Source: DASQMT01 sp963839615 (lineage in GTDB: Bacteria > Actinomycetota > Thermoleophilia > Solirubrobacterales > Solirubrobacteraceae). Taken from it: a DNA stretch of 64,000 nucleotides. A program made the translations under genes and the position numbers. Of the stretch, positions 47,623 to 56,133 are shown one piece after another; the stretch's first letter is position 1; each line of letters starts with the position of its first letter. The notes beneath the pieces are model-generated. The model was not told the origin of the DNA and searched no databases. It worked only from the letters and a program-made list of their open reading frames with translations. Location: assembly GCA_963839615.1 (NCBI GenBank), contig CAWIVY010000007.1, positions 310,001-374,000 of the forward strand. The letters are read 5' to 3'.

Positions 47623-48970
47623 AGAACGCGTCGTCGATCCGCATGTTCACGACCGTGCGGTAGCTGCGGAAGCTCGACGCCGCGCCCGAGACGTAGACGA
47701 CGACGAGCCGTTCCGGGTCGGCGGTCCCGCGCGGGAACACCGGGCGGAAGTTGAGCACGTCGGAGTCGCGCGTGAGCTGGAACGGCGCCCAGGTGCGTCC
47801 CTGGTCGCCGGTGAAGCGGACCTCGATCTCCTGCTGCCCGTCGATCAGCCGCGTCAGCACGACCCAGCGCGGGTCGGCGTGGTTGAACGTGATGCCGCCG
47901 TTGCGGTAACCGAACAGCGACCCGCCGGTGGGCGAGATCAGGCGCGTCTCCCAGCGGCTGCCGTTCCAGCGCGCGTAGCGGAAGACGTCGTCGTCGCCGA
48001 CCCGGCTGGAGTAGACGATCGAGGGCACGCCCTCCGCGTTCCAGGCGATGTCCATCGGCCACGGCCGGCCCTTCCGGGCCGAGTAGGGCTGCACGACGTC
48101 GAGGTCGCCCACCCGGAACGGCAGGTCGCGGGTGGTGCCGATCACGGAGCCGTCCGCCTTGTAGAAGCGGCCCCGCTTGAAGCGCATGTAGTAGAGGTTG
48201 TTCTTGTAGGAGCCCGGGTGCCCGTCGGAGAACGTCATCAGGATCGAGCCGTCGGGCGCCGCGTCGTACTTCGCGTAGGGGCGCACGTTGCGGTTGTCCG
48301 AGCTGTTGCTGGGCCCGAGCACGAGCGTCCGCGGCCTGCTCCAGTGCTTGCCGTCCTCGGTCGACGTGAAGTACGGGTACCAGCACGGACCGCGCATGAA
48401 CAGGTACAGGCGCTTGCCGGATACGACGGGATTCGGATACGTGTAGCCGAGCCCGCAGCCCGTCTCGAGCGGCACGCGGCGCGTGCCGCCCCAGCCGCGC
48501 CCGAGGCCGCCGTCGCGCTTGGAGATCCGGTACTGCATGCGGCTGTCGCGGTCGCGCGGATAGACGTAGCCGGCGTGCTCGGAGGCGAACGCGTAGAGCT
48601 TCGAGCGGAAGAAGGCGAGGCTCGGGTTGTTGTGGTCGTCGACCTCGAGCCCGCGGAACAGCACCAGCAGCCGCCGGCGCTTGGATTTGAGGTTGTACTC
48701 GTCGAGCTTGGCCTTGCCGTCGGTGCCGATGCAGCCGGTGTAGACCCAGTTGCGGTACGCGACGGCGCGGGGGTCGCCGAAGTACGACCACGTGCAGGGG
48801 GTGAGGGTGCGCGTGGCGGCCGCGCGCGCGCCGGCGGGAGCGCCGTCGTCGATCGTGCGGGTGTCGGACGAAAGCACCTCGACGCGCGGGTCCGCCGCGG
48901 CGGCGGAGCCGGCGCCGGCGGCGAGCGCCACGAGGGCGAGTGCGATGGATGCGCTGGTGAGCCGAGTCAT
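47585..48970 (-). CDS. Secreted BNR-repeat (sialidase-like propeller) protein
   Basis: 461 aa; signal peptide about 1-26. Repeated propeller strands with Asp-box-like features (TSTEDGKHWSRPRTL; RFTGDQGRTWAPFQL) and CWYPYFTS, GYTYPNPVV segments suggest the BNR_4-like group of extracellular glycan-binding or glycosidase proteins. No catalytic acid can be assigned. Convergent with gvpK (38-nt overlap). Confidence 0.78.
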   Translation of the reverse strand: MTRLTSASIALALVALAAGAGSAAAADPRVEVLSSDTRTIDDGAPAGARAAATRTLTPCTWSYFGDPRAVAYRNWVYTGCIGTDGKAKLDEYNLKSKRRRLLVLFRGLEVDDHNNPSLAFFRSKLYAFASEHAGYVYPRDRDSRMQYRISKRDGGLGRGWGGTRRVPLETGCGLGYTYPNPVVSGKRLYLFMRGPCWYPYFTSTEDGKHWSRPRTLVLGPSNSSDNRNVRPYAKYDAAPDGSILMTFSDGHPGSYKNNLYYMRFKRGRFYKADGSVIGTTRDLPFRVGDLDVVQPYSARKGRPWPMDIAWNAEGVPSIVYSSRVGDDDVFRYARWNGSRWETRLISPTGGSLFGYRNGGITFNHADPRWVVLTRLIDGQQEIEVRFTGDQGRTWAPFQLTRDSDVLNFRPVFPRGTADPERLVVVYVSGAASSFRSYRTVVNMRIDDAFFKAAAPAVPDPG

Positions 48971-49015
48971 GGATCTCCGGCCCAGGGTACGAGGCGCCCC
49001 GGCTAGCCTGGGGCG

Positions 49016-49564
49016 ATGCGCGTTCCCGCCCCCGTCCTGGTCGTCACGCTGACGGCGTTCGTGGCGGCCTGCGGGGACGACCCCCAGCCGCCGCGGCCGG
49101 AGCCGCAGGTGCGGCTCGAGCTGGGCAGCCCGGCGGACGGCTCCATCGTCGAATCGGAGAGCGTCGAGATCCGCGGCACCGTGCAACCTCGCGGCGCGCA
49201 TGTCCAGGTGCTCGGCCGTGAGGTCGCCGTCGACCGCGGCAGCTTCCGCGCCGAGGTGCCGCTCGAGCCTGGAGCGAACCTGATCGACGTCTCGGCGGAC
49301 GCGCGCGGGCGGCGGCCGGACTTCGCCGTCGCGCGGCTGGTGCGCGAGGTCCGCCTGCCGGTCCCCGACGTCGCCGGCACCGATGCCGACACCGCGCAGG
49401 AGCAGCTCGAGGGCCTCGGCCTGACCGTGCGCGCACAGGACGACGGCGGCTTCTTCGACCCGATCCTGCCCGGCGACCCGAAGGTCTGCGAGGTGCGGCC
49501 GCGGCCCGGCACGCAGGTGCTTCCGGGCAGCGAAGTGACTCTGCTCGTCGCGCGCGACTGCTGA
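49016..49564 (+). CDS. PASTA-domain lipoprotein
   Basis: 182 aa. Lipoprotein signal with lipobox VAAC. A beta-sandwich-like domain (SPADGSIVESESVEIRGTVQP; GANLIDVSADARG) is followed by a C-terminal PASTA domain (LPVPDVAGTDADTAQEQLEGLGLTV; RPRPGTQVLPGSEVTLLVAR). PASTA domains bind peptidoglycan stem peptides or beta-lactams, so a wall-associated role is likely. Confidence 0.85.
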   Translation: MRVPAPVLVVTLTAFVAACGDDPQPPRPEPQVRLELGSPADGSIVESESVEIRGTVQPRGAHVQVLGREVAVDRGSFRAEVPLEPGANLIDVSADARGRRPDFAVARLVREVRLPVPDVAGTDADTAQEQLEGLGLTVRAQDDGGFFDPILPGDPKVCEVRPRPGTQVLPGSEVTLLVARDC

Positions 49565-49580
49565 GAACTAGGCTGCGCGG

Positions 49581-50600
49581 ATGACAAGATCCGCGAAGCT
49601 CTTGATCGGCGTGGCCGCCGCGTGCACCGCGATCGTTCCCGCGGCGGACGCCGCCAAGCCCACGCCCACCGGCAGCACCGCGCCGGGGCAGGTGTTCTTC
49701 CCCAACCCGGTGCAGTCGCTCAAGAACGAGTCGCTGACCGACCAGAAGGACGCGAACTACCCCGCCCTCGCCGCCGCGTACGCGCGCAAGACGCTGACCA
49801 ATCTCGACGGCTCGGGCACGCTGACGGGCGCCTACGCCCGGGTCGAGTCCGAGACGGGGACCCCGGCGCGCAACACCGGCAGCGGGTTCATCTACACGCG
49901 CGACCAGGATCAGTTCGAGCAGGTCATGGGCTACTACTGGGTCACCCAGGCGCAGCTGTACATCCAGTCGCTGGGCTTCGGCTCGACGCTGCCCGCCGTC
50001 AACAAGCGCCAGCAGCTGCTGCGGATCAACCAGTACGGCGGCGACAACTCCTTCTACCGCAACGGCACGAACAAGCTGACGATCACGCTCGGCAAGGGCG
50101 GAGTCGACGACGCCGAGGACGCCGAGGTGATCATCCACGAGTACGGCCACTCGGTCCAGGACGACCAGGTCCCGGGCTTCGGGTCCACGCTCGAGGCGGG
50201 CTCGATCGGCGAGGCCTTCGGCGACTACCTCGCCGTGACGGTGACGACGGCCGTCACCGGCTCGACCTTCCAGCTGCCGTGCGTGGCCGACTGGGACGCG
50301 GTCTCCTACACCGCCTCGGACCCGATCCACTGCCTGCGCCGGCTCGACGAGGACAAGCACTACCCCGAGGACGTCGAGAACGAGGTGCACGCCGACGGCG
50401 AGCTGTGGTCGCGTGCTCTGTGGGATGCCCGCAGGTACGTCGGCAACGCGCGGACGGCGGACAGGATCATCATCAACGCCCAGTTCGACTTCGCGCCCGA
50501 CACGACGTTCGAGGCGGCTGCGAACGCCACGATCGCCAACGCCGGCGCTCACGCGGACGCGTTCCGCCGCGCCTTCAGGGAGCGCGGCTTCATCGACTAG
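49581..50600 (+). CDS. Secreted zinc metallopeptidase (M36/M4-like, HEYGH)
   Basis: 339 aa; signal peptide about 1-24. Zinc motif VIIHEYGHSVQD with catalytic Glu, and the third ligand in GSIGEAFGDYLA, as in M36 fungalysins and M4 thermolysins. VHADGELWSRALWDARR is typical of the C-terminal half. Lacks a long propeptide. Follows the PASTA lipoprotein by 16 nt. Confidence 0.85.
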   Translation: MTRSAKLLIGVAAACTAIVPAADAAKPTPTGSTAPGQVFFPNPVQSLKNESLTDQKDANYPALAAAYARKTLTNLDGSGTLTGAYARVESETGTPARNTGSGFIYTRDQDQFEQVMGYYWVTQAQLYIQSLGFGSTLPAVNKRQQLLRINQYGGDNSFYRNGTNKLTITLGKGGVDDAEDAEVIIHEYGHSVQDDQVPGFGSTLEAGSIGEAFGDYLAVTVTTAVTGSTFQLPCVADWDAVSYTASDPIHCLRRLDEDKHYPEDVENEVHADGELWSRALWDARRYVGNARTADRIIINAQFDFAPDTTFEAAANATIANAGAHADAFRRAFRERGFID

Positions 50601-50636
50601 CGGTGCGAGAGCTGGGGCCGCCGCAGCGCGGCGGCC

Positions 50637-52145
50637 TCAGCTCGGCGCCGGGTCCTGGCGCGCCGAGATCAGCGCGATCCGCGGCGTGCCGCGATCGCGC
50701 AGGACGTTGAACACGATCGCGCCGGTCACGTCGGGATCGCCGGAGTAGGTCGCGACGAAGTGCGCGGTGGCGCGCCCGGCCGGACCGCCGGTCGCCGCGA
50801 GGTCGCGCAGCTCGAAGCTGCGCGTCTCCGAGTCCGCGAACTGGCGCCGGTACGCCTTCAGCACCGCGGCGCGTCCCTCCTGGCGCGCCCCGGGGACGAC
50901 GCGCTCGGCATCGCGCGTCAGCAGCCGGCCGAGCGCGCTCGCGTCCTCGTCGCCGTAGGCCGCTGCAAAGTCGCGTGCCAGCGCCTCGACCTCGCCGTCG
51001 TCGACGGCCGCGCCGGGCGCGCTGCCCGGATCGCCGTCGCCGGGGCCGGCGAGGAAGGCGACCGCCGCGCCGGCGGCTGCGAGCGCGAGCAGGCCGGAGA
51101 GCACCGCGGCCGCGCGGCCGCGACGCCGCCGCCGCGGCCGGTCGCCGAGCGGCAGAGTGGTGCGCGGCTTGAGCAGTGTCCGGTCCTTGGCCGGCGCGGC
51201 GCCGAGCTGCGTCGGCGGGTTCACGACGGTCGCCGCGGTGTGCTCGCGCCCGTTGGACGCGCGCTCGTGAGGTGCCGCGGCGCCGCGCGCGACGGTGCGC
51301 TCGACCTCGGTCACGTGACGCCCCTCGGCGGCCGCGAGCGCGGCGCGGCCGAGGTCGCCTGCCGACGGATAGCGCCGCTCCGGCTCCTTCGCCAGCGCGC
51401 GTGCGATCACGCGGTCGAAGCCCGCGGGCACGTCCGCGGCGACCGCGGTCGGCCGCGGCGGCGTGTCCTGCATGTGCGCGAGCATCGTCGCCGGGACGGT
51501 CCCGCGCGCGTACGGCACCTCGCCCGTCAGCGCGTTGTAGAGCACGCAGCCGAGCGCGTAGACGTCGGCGCGCGCGTCGACCTCCGCGCCGGAGAACTGC
51601 TCGGGCGCCATGAAGTCGACGGTGCCGATCCACTGGCCGGTGGAGGTCAGGCGCGTGTCGCTGCCGACGACCTGCGAGAGGCCGAAGTCGGCGAGGTAGG
51701 CATGCTCGCCGCTCAGCAGCACGTTGGCGGGCTTGACGTCGCGGTGCACGAGCCCGACCGCGTGCGCGGCGTCGAGCGCCGCCCCGATCTGACCGCCGAT
51801 CGCCGCGACGCGCGCCGCGGGAAGCTGCCGCTCCTGCGCCAGCAGCCCCTGCAGGTCGGTCCCCTTGACGTAGCGCATGACGAGGTACAGGTGGCCGCCC
51901 TCCTCGCCCGCCGCGTAGACCGGGATCACGTTCGGGTGGTCGATCGCGGCGGCCACGCGCGACTCGCGCTCGAAGCGCTCGCGGAAGCCGGGGTCGCCCG
52001 CGCGGCCGGGCGCGATCAGCTTCACGGCGACCGGGCGGCCGAGCGAGAGCTGTGTGGCGCGATAGACGATGCCCATGCCGCCGCGCCCGGCGACCGCCTC
52101 GATGCGGCAGCCGGCAATCAGGGCGCCTGGGAGCAGATCTGGCAT
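50637..52145 (-). CDS. Transmembrane Ser/Thr protein kinase (PknB-type) with NTF2-like sensor
   Basis: 502 aa. Kinase motifs: GRGGMGIVYRA loop, Lys in PVAVKLIAP, VHRDVKPANVLL, DFGLS, APEQF. About 270 residues of kinase, a juxtamembrane linker, one membrane helix at about 345-367, then an extracytoplasmic domain (EVEALARDFAAAYGDEDASALGRLL; ETRSFELRDL) resembling SnoaL/NTF2-like folds rather than PASTA. Ligand unknown. Confidence 0.9.
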   Translation of the reverse strand: MPDLLPGALIAGCRIEAVAGRGGMGIVYRATQLSLGRPVAVKLIAPGRAGDPGFRERFERESRVAAAIDHPNVIPVYAAGEEGGHLYLVMRYVKGTDLQGLLAQERQLPAARVAAIGGQIGAALDAAHAVGLVHRDVKPANVLLSGEHAYLADFGLSQVVGSDTRLTSTGQWIGTVDFMAPEQFSGAEVDARADVYALGCVLYNALTGEVPYARGTVPATMLAHMQDTPPRPTAVAADVPAGFDRVIARALAKEPERRYPSAGDLGRAALAAAEGRHVTEVERTVARGAAAPHERASNGREHTAATVVNPPTQLGAAPAKDRTLLKPRTTLPLGDRPRRRRRGRAAAVLSGLLALAAAGAAVAFLAGPGDGDPGSAPGAAVDDGEVEALARDFAAAYGDEDASALGRLLTRDAERVVPGARQEGRAAVLKAYRRQFADSETRSFELRDLAATGGPAGRATAHFVATYSGDPDVTGAIVFNVLRDRGTPRIALISARQDPAPS

Positions 52146-52198
52146 CGGGCCACAGATTGTGACGCAGCGCCACGGGCGTTCCCGGGTAGTGGTCCGAT

Positions 52199-53215
52199 AT
52201 GGAGACGACCAGCTTGGGACCGTTCACCGTGAGTCGGCTGTGCCTCGGCACGATGCTGATGGGCGACAAGACGCCGGTCGCCGAGTCGCACCGGATGCTC
52301 GACCGCTTCGTCGACGCCGGCGGGAACTTCGTCGACACGGCCGACACGTACTCCGACGGCGGCTCGGAGGAGACGCTGGCGCCCTGGCTCGCCGGCCGGC
52401 GCGGCGAGGTGGTGCTCGCGACGAAGTGCCGCTTCCCCGTCTCCGATCCCGGCGGCGAGGGGCTCGCCCCCGACCGCATCGTGAAGGCGTGCGACGCGAG
52501 CCTGCGGCGCCTCGGCGTCGACGAGATCGACCTCTACCAGGTCCACGCGCCGGATCCCGACGTCCCGCTCGAGGCGACGCTCGAAGCGCTCGACGGGCTC
52601 GTGCGCGCCGGCAAGGTGCGCGCGCTCGGCGTGTCGAACTTCCCCGCCTGGCTGCTCGCCTGGGCGGTCGCGCTGCAGGACCGCGAGGGCTGGGCGCCGT
52701 TCGTCTCGCTGCAGCCGCAGTACTCGCTCGTCGAGCGCTCGATCGAGGTCGAGATCCTGCCGTTCTGCCGCGCCGCGGGACTCGGCGTGATCCCGTGGGG
52801 GCCGCTCGGCGCGGGCTTCCTCACGGGCAAGTACCAGCGCGGCGAGCGCCCGCCGGAGGGCAGCCGGATCGCGGACGCCGACGAGACGCTCGAGGAGGCC
52901 TACGAGCGGCGCGCGACCGAGCGCCACTTCCGCGTCGTCGACGCGGCCGGCGAGATCGCCGAGGCGCGCGGGGCGACGATCCCGCAGGTCGCGCTCGCGT
53001 GGCTGCTCGGGACCGACGGCGTGACCGCGCCGATCGTCGGTCCGCGGACGTTCGAGCAGCTCGATGACCTGCTCGGCGCCGACGGTCTCGAGCTGAGCGC
53101 CGCCGAGCGCGAGCGGCTCGAGGAGCCCGCGGGCCCGCAGCCCGCGTACCCGCAGCGCTTCCTGCTCGAGCAGAACGGGATCGGCGACGTGGCGCAGCTC
53201 GTCAGAGCGCGCTGA
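52199..53215 (+). CDS. Aldo/keto reductase
   Basis: 338 aa TIM-barrel NADPH oxidoreductase: NFVDTADTYSDGGSEETLAPWL with the catalytic Asp/Tyr, Lys in VLATKCRFP, YQVHAPD with His, GVSNFPAW, LQPQYSL, and the C-terminal IVGPRTFEQLDDLLGA. Substrate unknown. Its end overlaps the convergent aminotransferase by 14 nt. Confidence 0.92.
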   Translation: METTSLGPFTVSRLCLGTMLMGDKTPVAESHRMLDRFVDAGGNFVDTADTYSDGGSEETLAPWLAGRRGEVVLATKCRFPVSDPGGEGLAPDRIVKACDASLRRLGVDEIDLYQVHAPDPDVPLEATLEALDGLVRAGKVRALGVSNFPAWLLAWAVALQDREGWAPFVSLQPQYSLVERSIEVEILPFCRAAGLGVIPWGPLGAGFLTGKYQRGERPPEGSRIADADETLEEAYERRATERHFRVVDAAGEIAEARGATIPQVALAWLLGTDGVTAPIVGPRTFEQLDDLLGADGLELSAAERERLEEPAGPQPAYPQRFLLEQNGIGDVAQLVRAR

Positions 53216-54272
53216 GCAGCCGGTCGAGGTCCGACTCGTCGTTCCAGGCACCGACCGAGGCGCGCAGCAGCGCGCGCTTCGGCAGGTTCCGGACCGCGAT
53301 CCCGGCGGCGGCGAGCCGGTCGCGCGTGTCCTCGGCGTACGGGTCCTCCCAGGTCACGAGCGTCGTCGCCCCGCGGGGCATCACCGCCCGCCCGCTCTCG
53401 CGCAGCAGGTCCGCGAGCCTGCGCGCCTGCGCGGCGGCGCGCTCGTGCACCGCCGCCCAGCCGAACTCCTCGAGGATGCGGATCGCGGCGAGCGACAGCG
53501 CGACCGCCTCGCGTGCCAGCGACGGCGTGTCGAAGCGGGCGGCGGTCTCCTTGAAGCCGCCGTCGAGGCCGGCCGCGGGATCGTCGAAGCTGACGTAGCT
53601 CGGGGTCACCGGGTCGACGCGCTCGGCGAAGCTCGGGTGGATCCAGAGGAGGCCGGTGCCGTCGGCGCCGCAGAGCCACTTCTGGCCCGAGGCGGCGTAT
53701 GCGGCGCAGCCGAGTGCGTGCGGGTCCACGTGGAGCGCGCCCGCGCCCTGCGCGCCGTCGAGGATCACCGGCACGTCGAGCTCGGACAGGGCTGCCGGCG
53801 CGACCTCGCCGCCGATCCAGCTCACGTGCGAGAGCGCGACCAGCGTCGTCTCCGGCCCGACCGCCTCGGCCACCTGCGCGAGCGGGACGGCGCGCACCGT
53901 GACCCCGCGGCGGCGCGCGGTCAGCAGCGGTCCGAGAAGGCCGGGGTGCTCCTGGTCGGAGGTGACGATCTCGTCATCGGATCCGAGGTGGAGCCCGGCG
54001 AGCACGCGCCCCAGCCCGTCGCTGGTCGACGTCGTCAGCGCGACCTCGGCCGCCGGCGTTCCGAGCATCCGCGCGTACGCCTCGCGCAGCTCGGCCTGCA
54101 GCGCGAAACGGCGCTCGAAGTGCGCCGTCATGCGCCCCTCGACTCCCGCGGCAGCGAGCTCCTCCTGCGCCGCCGTCACGGCCGCGGCCGGCAGCGGGCC
54201 GTCCGTGCCGCTGTTGAGGTAGGCGATCCGCTCGAGGACCGGGAACGCGGCGCGGAGGTCGGTGACGTCCAT
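53202..54272 (-). CDS. Class V PLP-dependent aminotransferase / cysteine-desulfurase-like
   Basis: 356 aa. N-terminal YLNSGTDGPLP, VTSDQEHPG, VPVILDGAQGAGALHVD with the PLP-binding Asp, and Lys in ASGQKWLCGADGTGLLWI. The family spans desulfurases, kynureninase-like and isopenicillin-N-epimerase-like enzymes; no catalytic Cys loop typical of true NifS/IscS is evident, so transamination or epimerisation is more likely. Confidence 0.85.
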   Translation of the reverse strand: MDVTDLRAAFPVLERIAYLNSGTDGPLPAAAVTAAQEELAAAGVEGRMTAHFERRFALQAELREAYARMLGTPAAEVALTTSTSDGLGRVLAGLHLGSDDEIVTSDQEHPGLLGPLLTARRRGVTVRAVPLAQVAEAVGPETTLVALSHVSWIGGEVAPAALSELDVPVILDGAQGAGALHVDPHALGCAAYAASGQKWLCGADGTGLLWIHPSFAERVDPVTPSYVSFDDPAAGLDGGFKETAARFDTPSLAREAVALSLAAIRILEEFGWAAVHERAAAQARRLADLLRESGRAVMPRGATTLVTWEDPYAEDTRDRLAAAGIAVRNLPKRALLRASVGAWNDESDLDRLLSAL

Positions 54273-54327
54273 GCCGGGGCACCCTAGTGAACTGGCCCGA
54301 GCGCGCGGTGACGCCGGCGCGGGCCGG

Positions 54328-55521
54328 TCAGCGGGCGGAGTCGAGAGCGTGGACGAGGCGCTCGATGCGCTCGCCCGGGGGCGCGGAATCGATCACCGCG
54401 AGCAGTCTGTCCGCCAACGCGCGGGTCTCGCGGCTCGTGCGGTCACGTCGCGCCCGCCGGGCGGGCACGGGAGTGGGAGCGGGCGCATCGCCCTCGGAGA
54501 TCACGACGCGTCCGCGGCCCTCGCGCTTGGCCGTGTACTGGGCGGCGTCGGCCGCGCGGAAGAGGTCGGCTGCGCCCGCGCCGGGAAGCAATGCGGCCAC
54601 GCCGCATGACATCGCGAGCGGCTCGTCACCCTCGGCGAGCGCTTGTCCGGCTTCGAGCGCGATGTCCGCTGCCGTCTCGACGTCCGCGCCGACCACCAGG
54701 ACGCAGAACTCGTCCCCGCCGACGCGGAAGACACGTGCGCCGGGGTGCATGCTCGTCGCGGCGGCGAGCGCGTCGGCGGTGCGCCGGATCGCCTTGTCGC
54801 CCGCGACGTGGCCGAGCGAGTCGTTGATCAGCTTCAGCCGGTCGAGGTCGCAGAACGCGATCGCCACCAAGTCGTCGCGCGTCATCGCAGGCTCGAGCTC
54901 GTCGTCGAGCGCACGGCGGTTGCCCAGGCCCGTGAGCGGATCCGTGTAGGCGAGGTCGTTGACGCGCGAGAACAGCTCCGCGCGGCCGATCGCGGCGCCG
55001 ACCTGGCCGGCGATCGCCTCGAGGAAAGGGACGTGGCGACGCGTGAACGGTGGCGCGCCGACGTTCGCGAACGTCTCGAGCTTGCCCCACGTGCGGCCGT
55101 CGAAGATCACCGGCACGCCGATGTAGGAGTCCTTGCCGAGCGCGTCGAGCAGCTGACGGTCGTGGGGCCCGAGCTGCTCGTCGCCGCGCGAGATCACATA
55201 GGACTCGCTCTGCTTCAACAGCCGCGCCGCGAGCGGGTAGTCCGCCAGCGCGTAACGCTCGTCGGACGGGAAGCGCTCCTCGTCGGCACCGAGCGCGCCG
55301 ACGTTGATCAGCGTCTGGACGCGGTCGTGCTCGCGGTCCCAGCGGCTGATCGAGACCGATGAGGCGCCGACGACCCGGCAGGTCTCCTCGGCGACGACCT
55401 CGAGCACATCCTCGAGCCGGTGGGCTGCTGCCACGGCGGCGGCGACCGCGATCAGCGCCCGCAGCTCGGATTCGGGCTGCGCGGAAGCCTGCGGCCACGT
55501 CATGTCGAGGGCGGCACCCAT
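54328..55521 (-). CDS. GAF-GGDEF diguanylate cyclase-like protein
   Basis: About 397 aa; starts at 55521 or 55503 are both possible. GAF domain about 30-185 (SVSISRWDREHDRVQTLINVG; KLETFANVGAPPFTRRHVPFLEAIAGQVGAAIGRAELFS) leads into a GGDEF domain with an intact signature in VFRVGGDEFCVL, and TDPLTGLGNRRALDDEL. It should make c-di-GMP. A Pro/Arg linker and short helix follow. Confidence 0.9.
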   Translation of the reverse strand: MGAALDMTWPQASAQPESELRALIAVAAAVAAAHRLEDVLEVVAEETCRVVGASSVSISRWDREHDRVQTLINVGALGADEERFPSDERYALADYPLAARLLKQSESYVISRGDEQLGPHDRQLLDALGKDSYIGVPVIFDGRTWGKLETFANVGAPPFTRRHVPFLEAIAGQVGAAIGRAELFSRVNDLAYTDPLTGLGNRRALDDELEPAMTRDDLVAIAFCDLDRLKLINDSLGHVAGDKAIRRTADALAAATSMHPGARVFRVGGDEFCVLVVGADVETAADIALEAGQALAEGDEPLAMSCGVAALLPGAGAADLFRAADAAQYTAKREGRGRVVISEGDAPAPTPVPARRARRDRTSRETRALADRLLAVIDSAPPGERIERLVHALDSAR

Positions 55522-55559
55522 CGGAGCTTCATCGGCATCCCGGCGGTAACCATGTAGTC

Positions 55560-56120
55560 GTGAACACCAGCCCACCCCCGCTCGAGACCGAGCGGCTGCG
55601 CCTCGAGCCGTGGCTGCCCGCCCATGGGGCCATGCTGGCGCGGCTTGCCGCGATCCCGGACGTGATGCGGTACGTCGGGACCGGGGCCAGGTGGTCGCCC
55701 GCCGAAGCCGAGGAGCACTCGGCCCGGGCGCTCGTGCACTGGCGCGTGCACGGCTTCGGCTGGCGCGCGGCATACGAGCGCGGGGGCAGCACGCCCGTCG
55801 GCCTCATCGCGCTCAACCTCGCCGGTCCCGAGGTTCCCGAGCTGGCCGACGACGACTACGAGATCGGCTGGTGGATCGACCCCGAGTGCTGGGGGCGGGG
55901 CTATGCGACCGAAGGCGGCCGGGCGATCCGCGACGAGGCGCTCGAGCGGCTCGGCGCGCCGAGCGTCGTCGCCCGGATCCATCCCGACAACGCGGCATCG
56001 GCGAAGGTCGCGGCCGCGCTCGGGCTCACGCACGAGCGCGACGCGACGAACCGCCACGGCCAGCCGGTTCGAATCCACCGGCTCATGGCCGGACCCGTCG
56101 GCCGCGGCCCGCGCGGCTAG
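55560..56120 (+). CDS. GNAT-family acetyltransferase, RimJ/RimL-like
   Basis: 186 aa from a GTG. TERLRLEPWLPAHGAMLARL, DYEIGWWIDPECWGRGYATEGGRAI and VARIHPDNAASAKVAAALGLTHE are typical of the ribosomal-protein/small-molecule GNAT branch. Short gap before thrS. Confidence 0.88.
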   Translation: MNTSPPPLETERLRLEPWLPAHGAMLARLAAIPDVMRYVGTGARWSPAEAEEHSARALVHWRVHGFGWRAAYERGGSTPVGLIALNLAGPEVPELADDDYEIGWWIDPECWGRGYATEGGRAIRDEALERLGAPSVVARIHPDNAASAKVAAALGLTHERDATNRHGQPVRIHRLMAGPVGRGPRG

Positions 56121-56133
56121 CATCCCGGCGCGA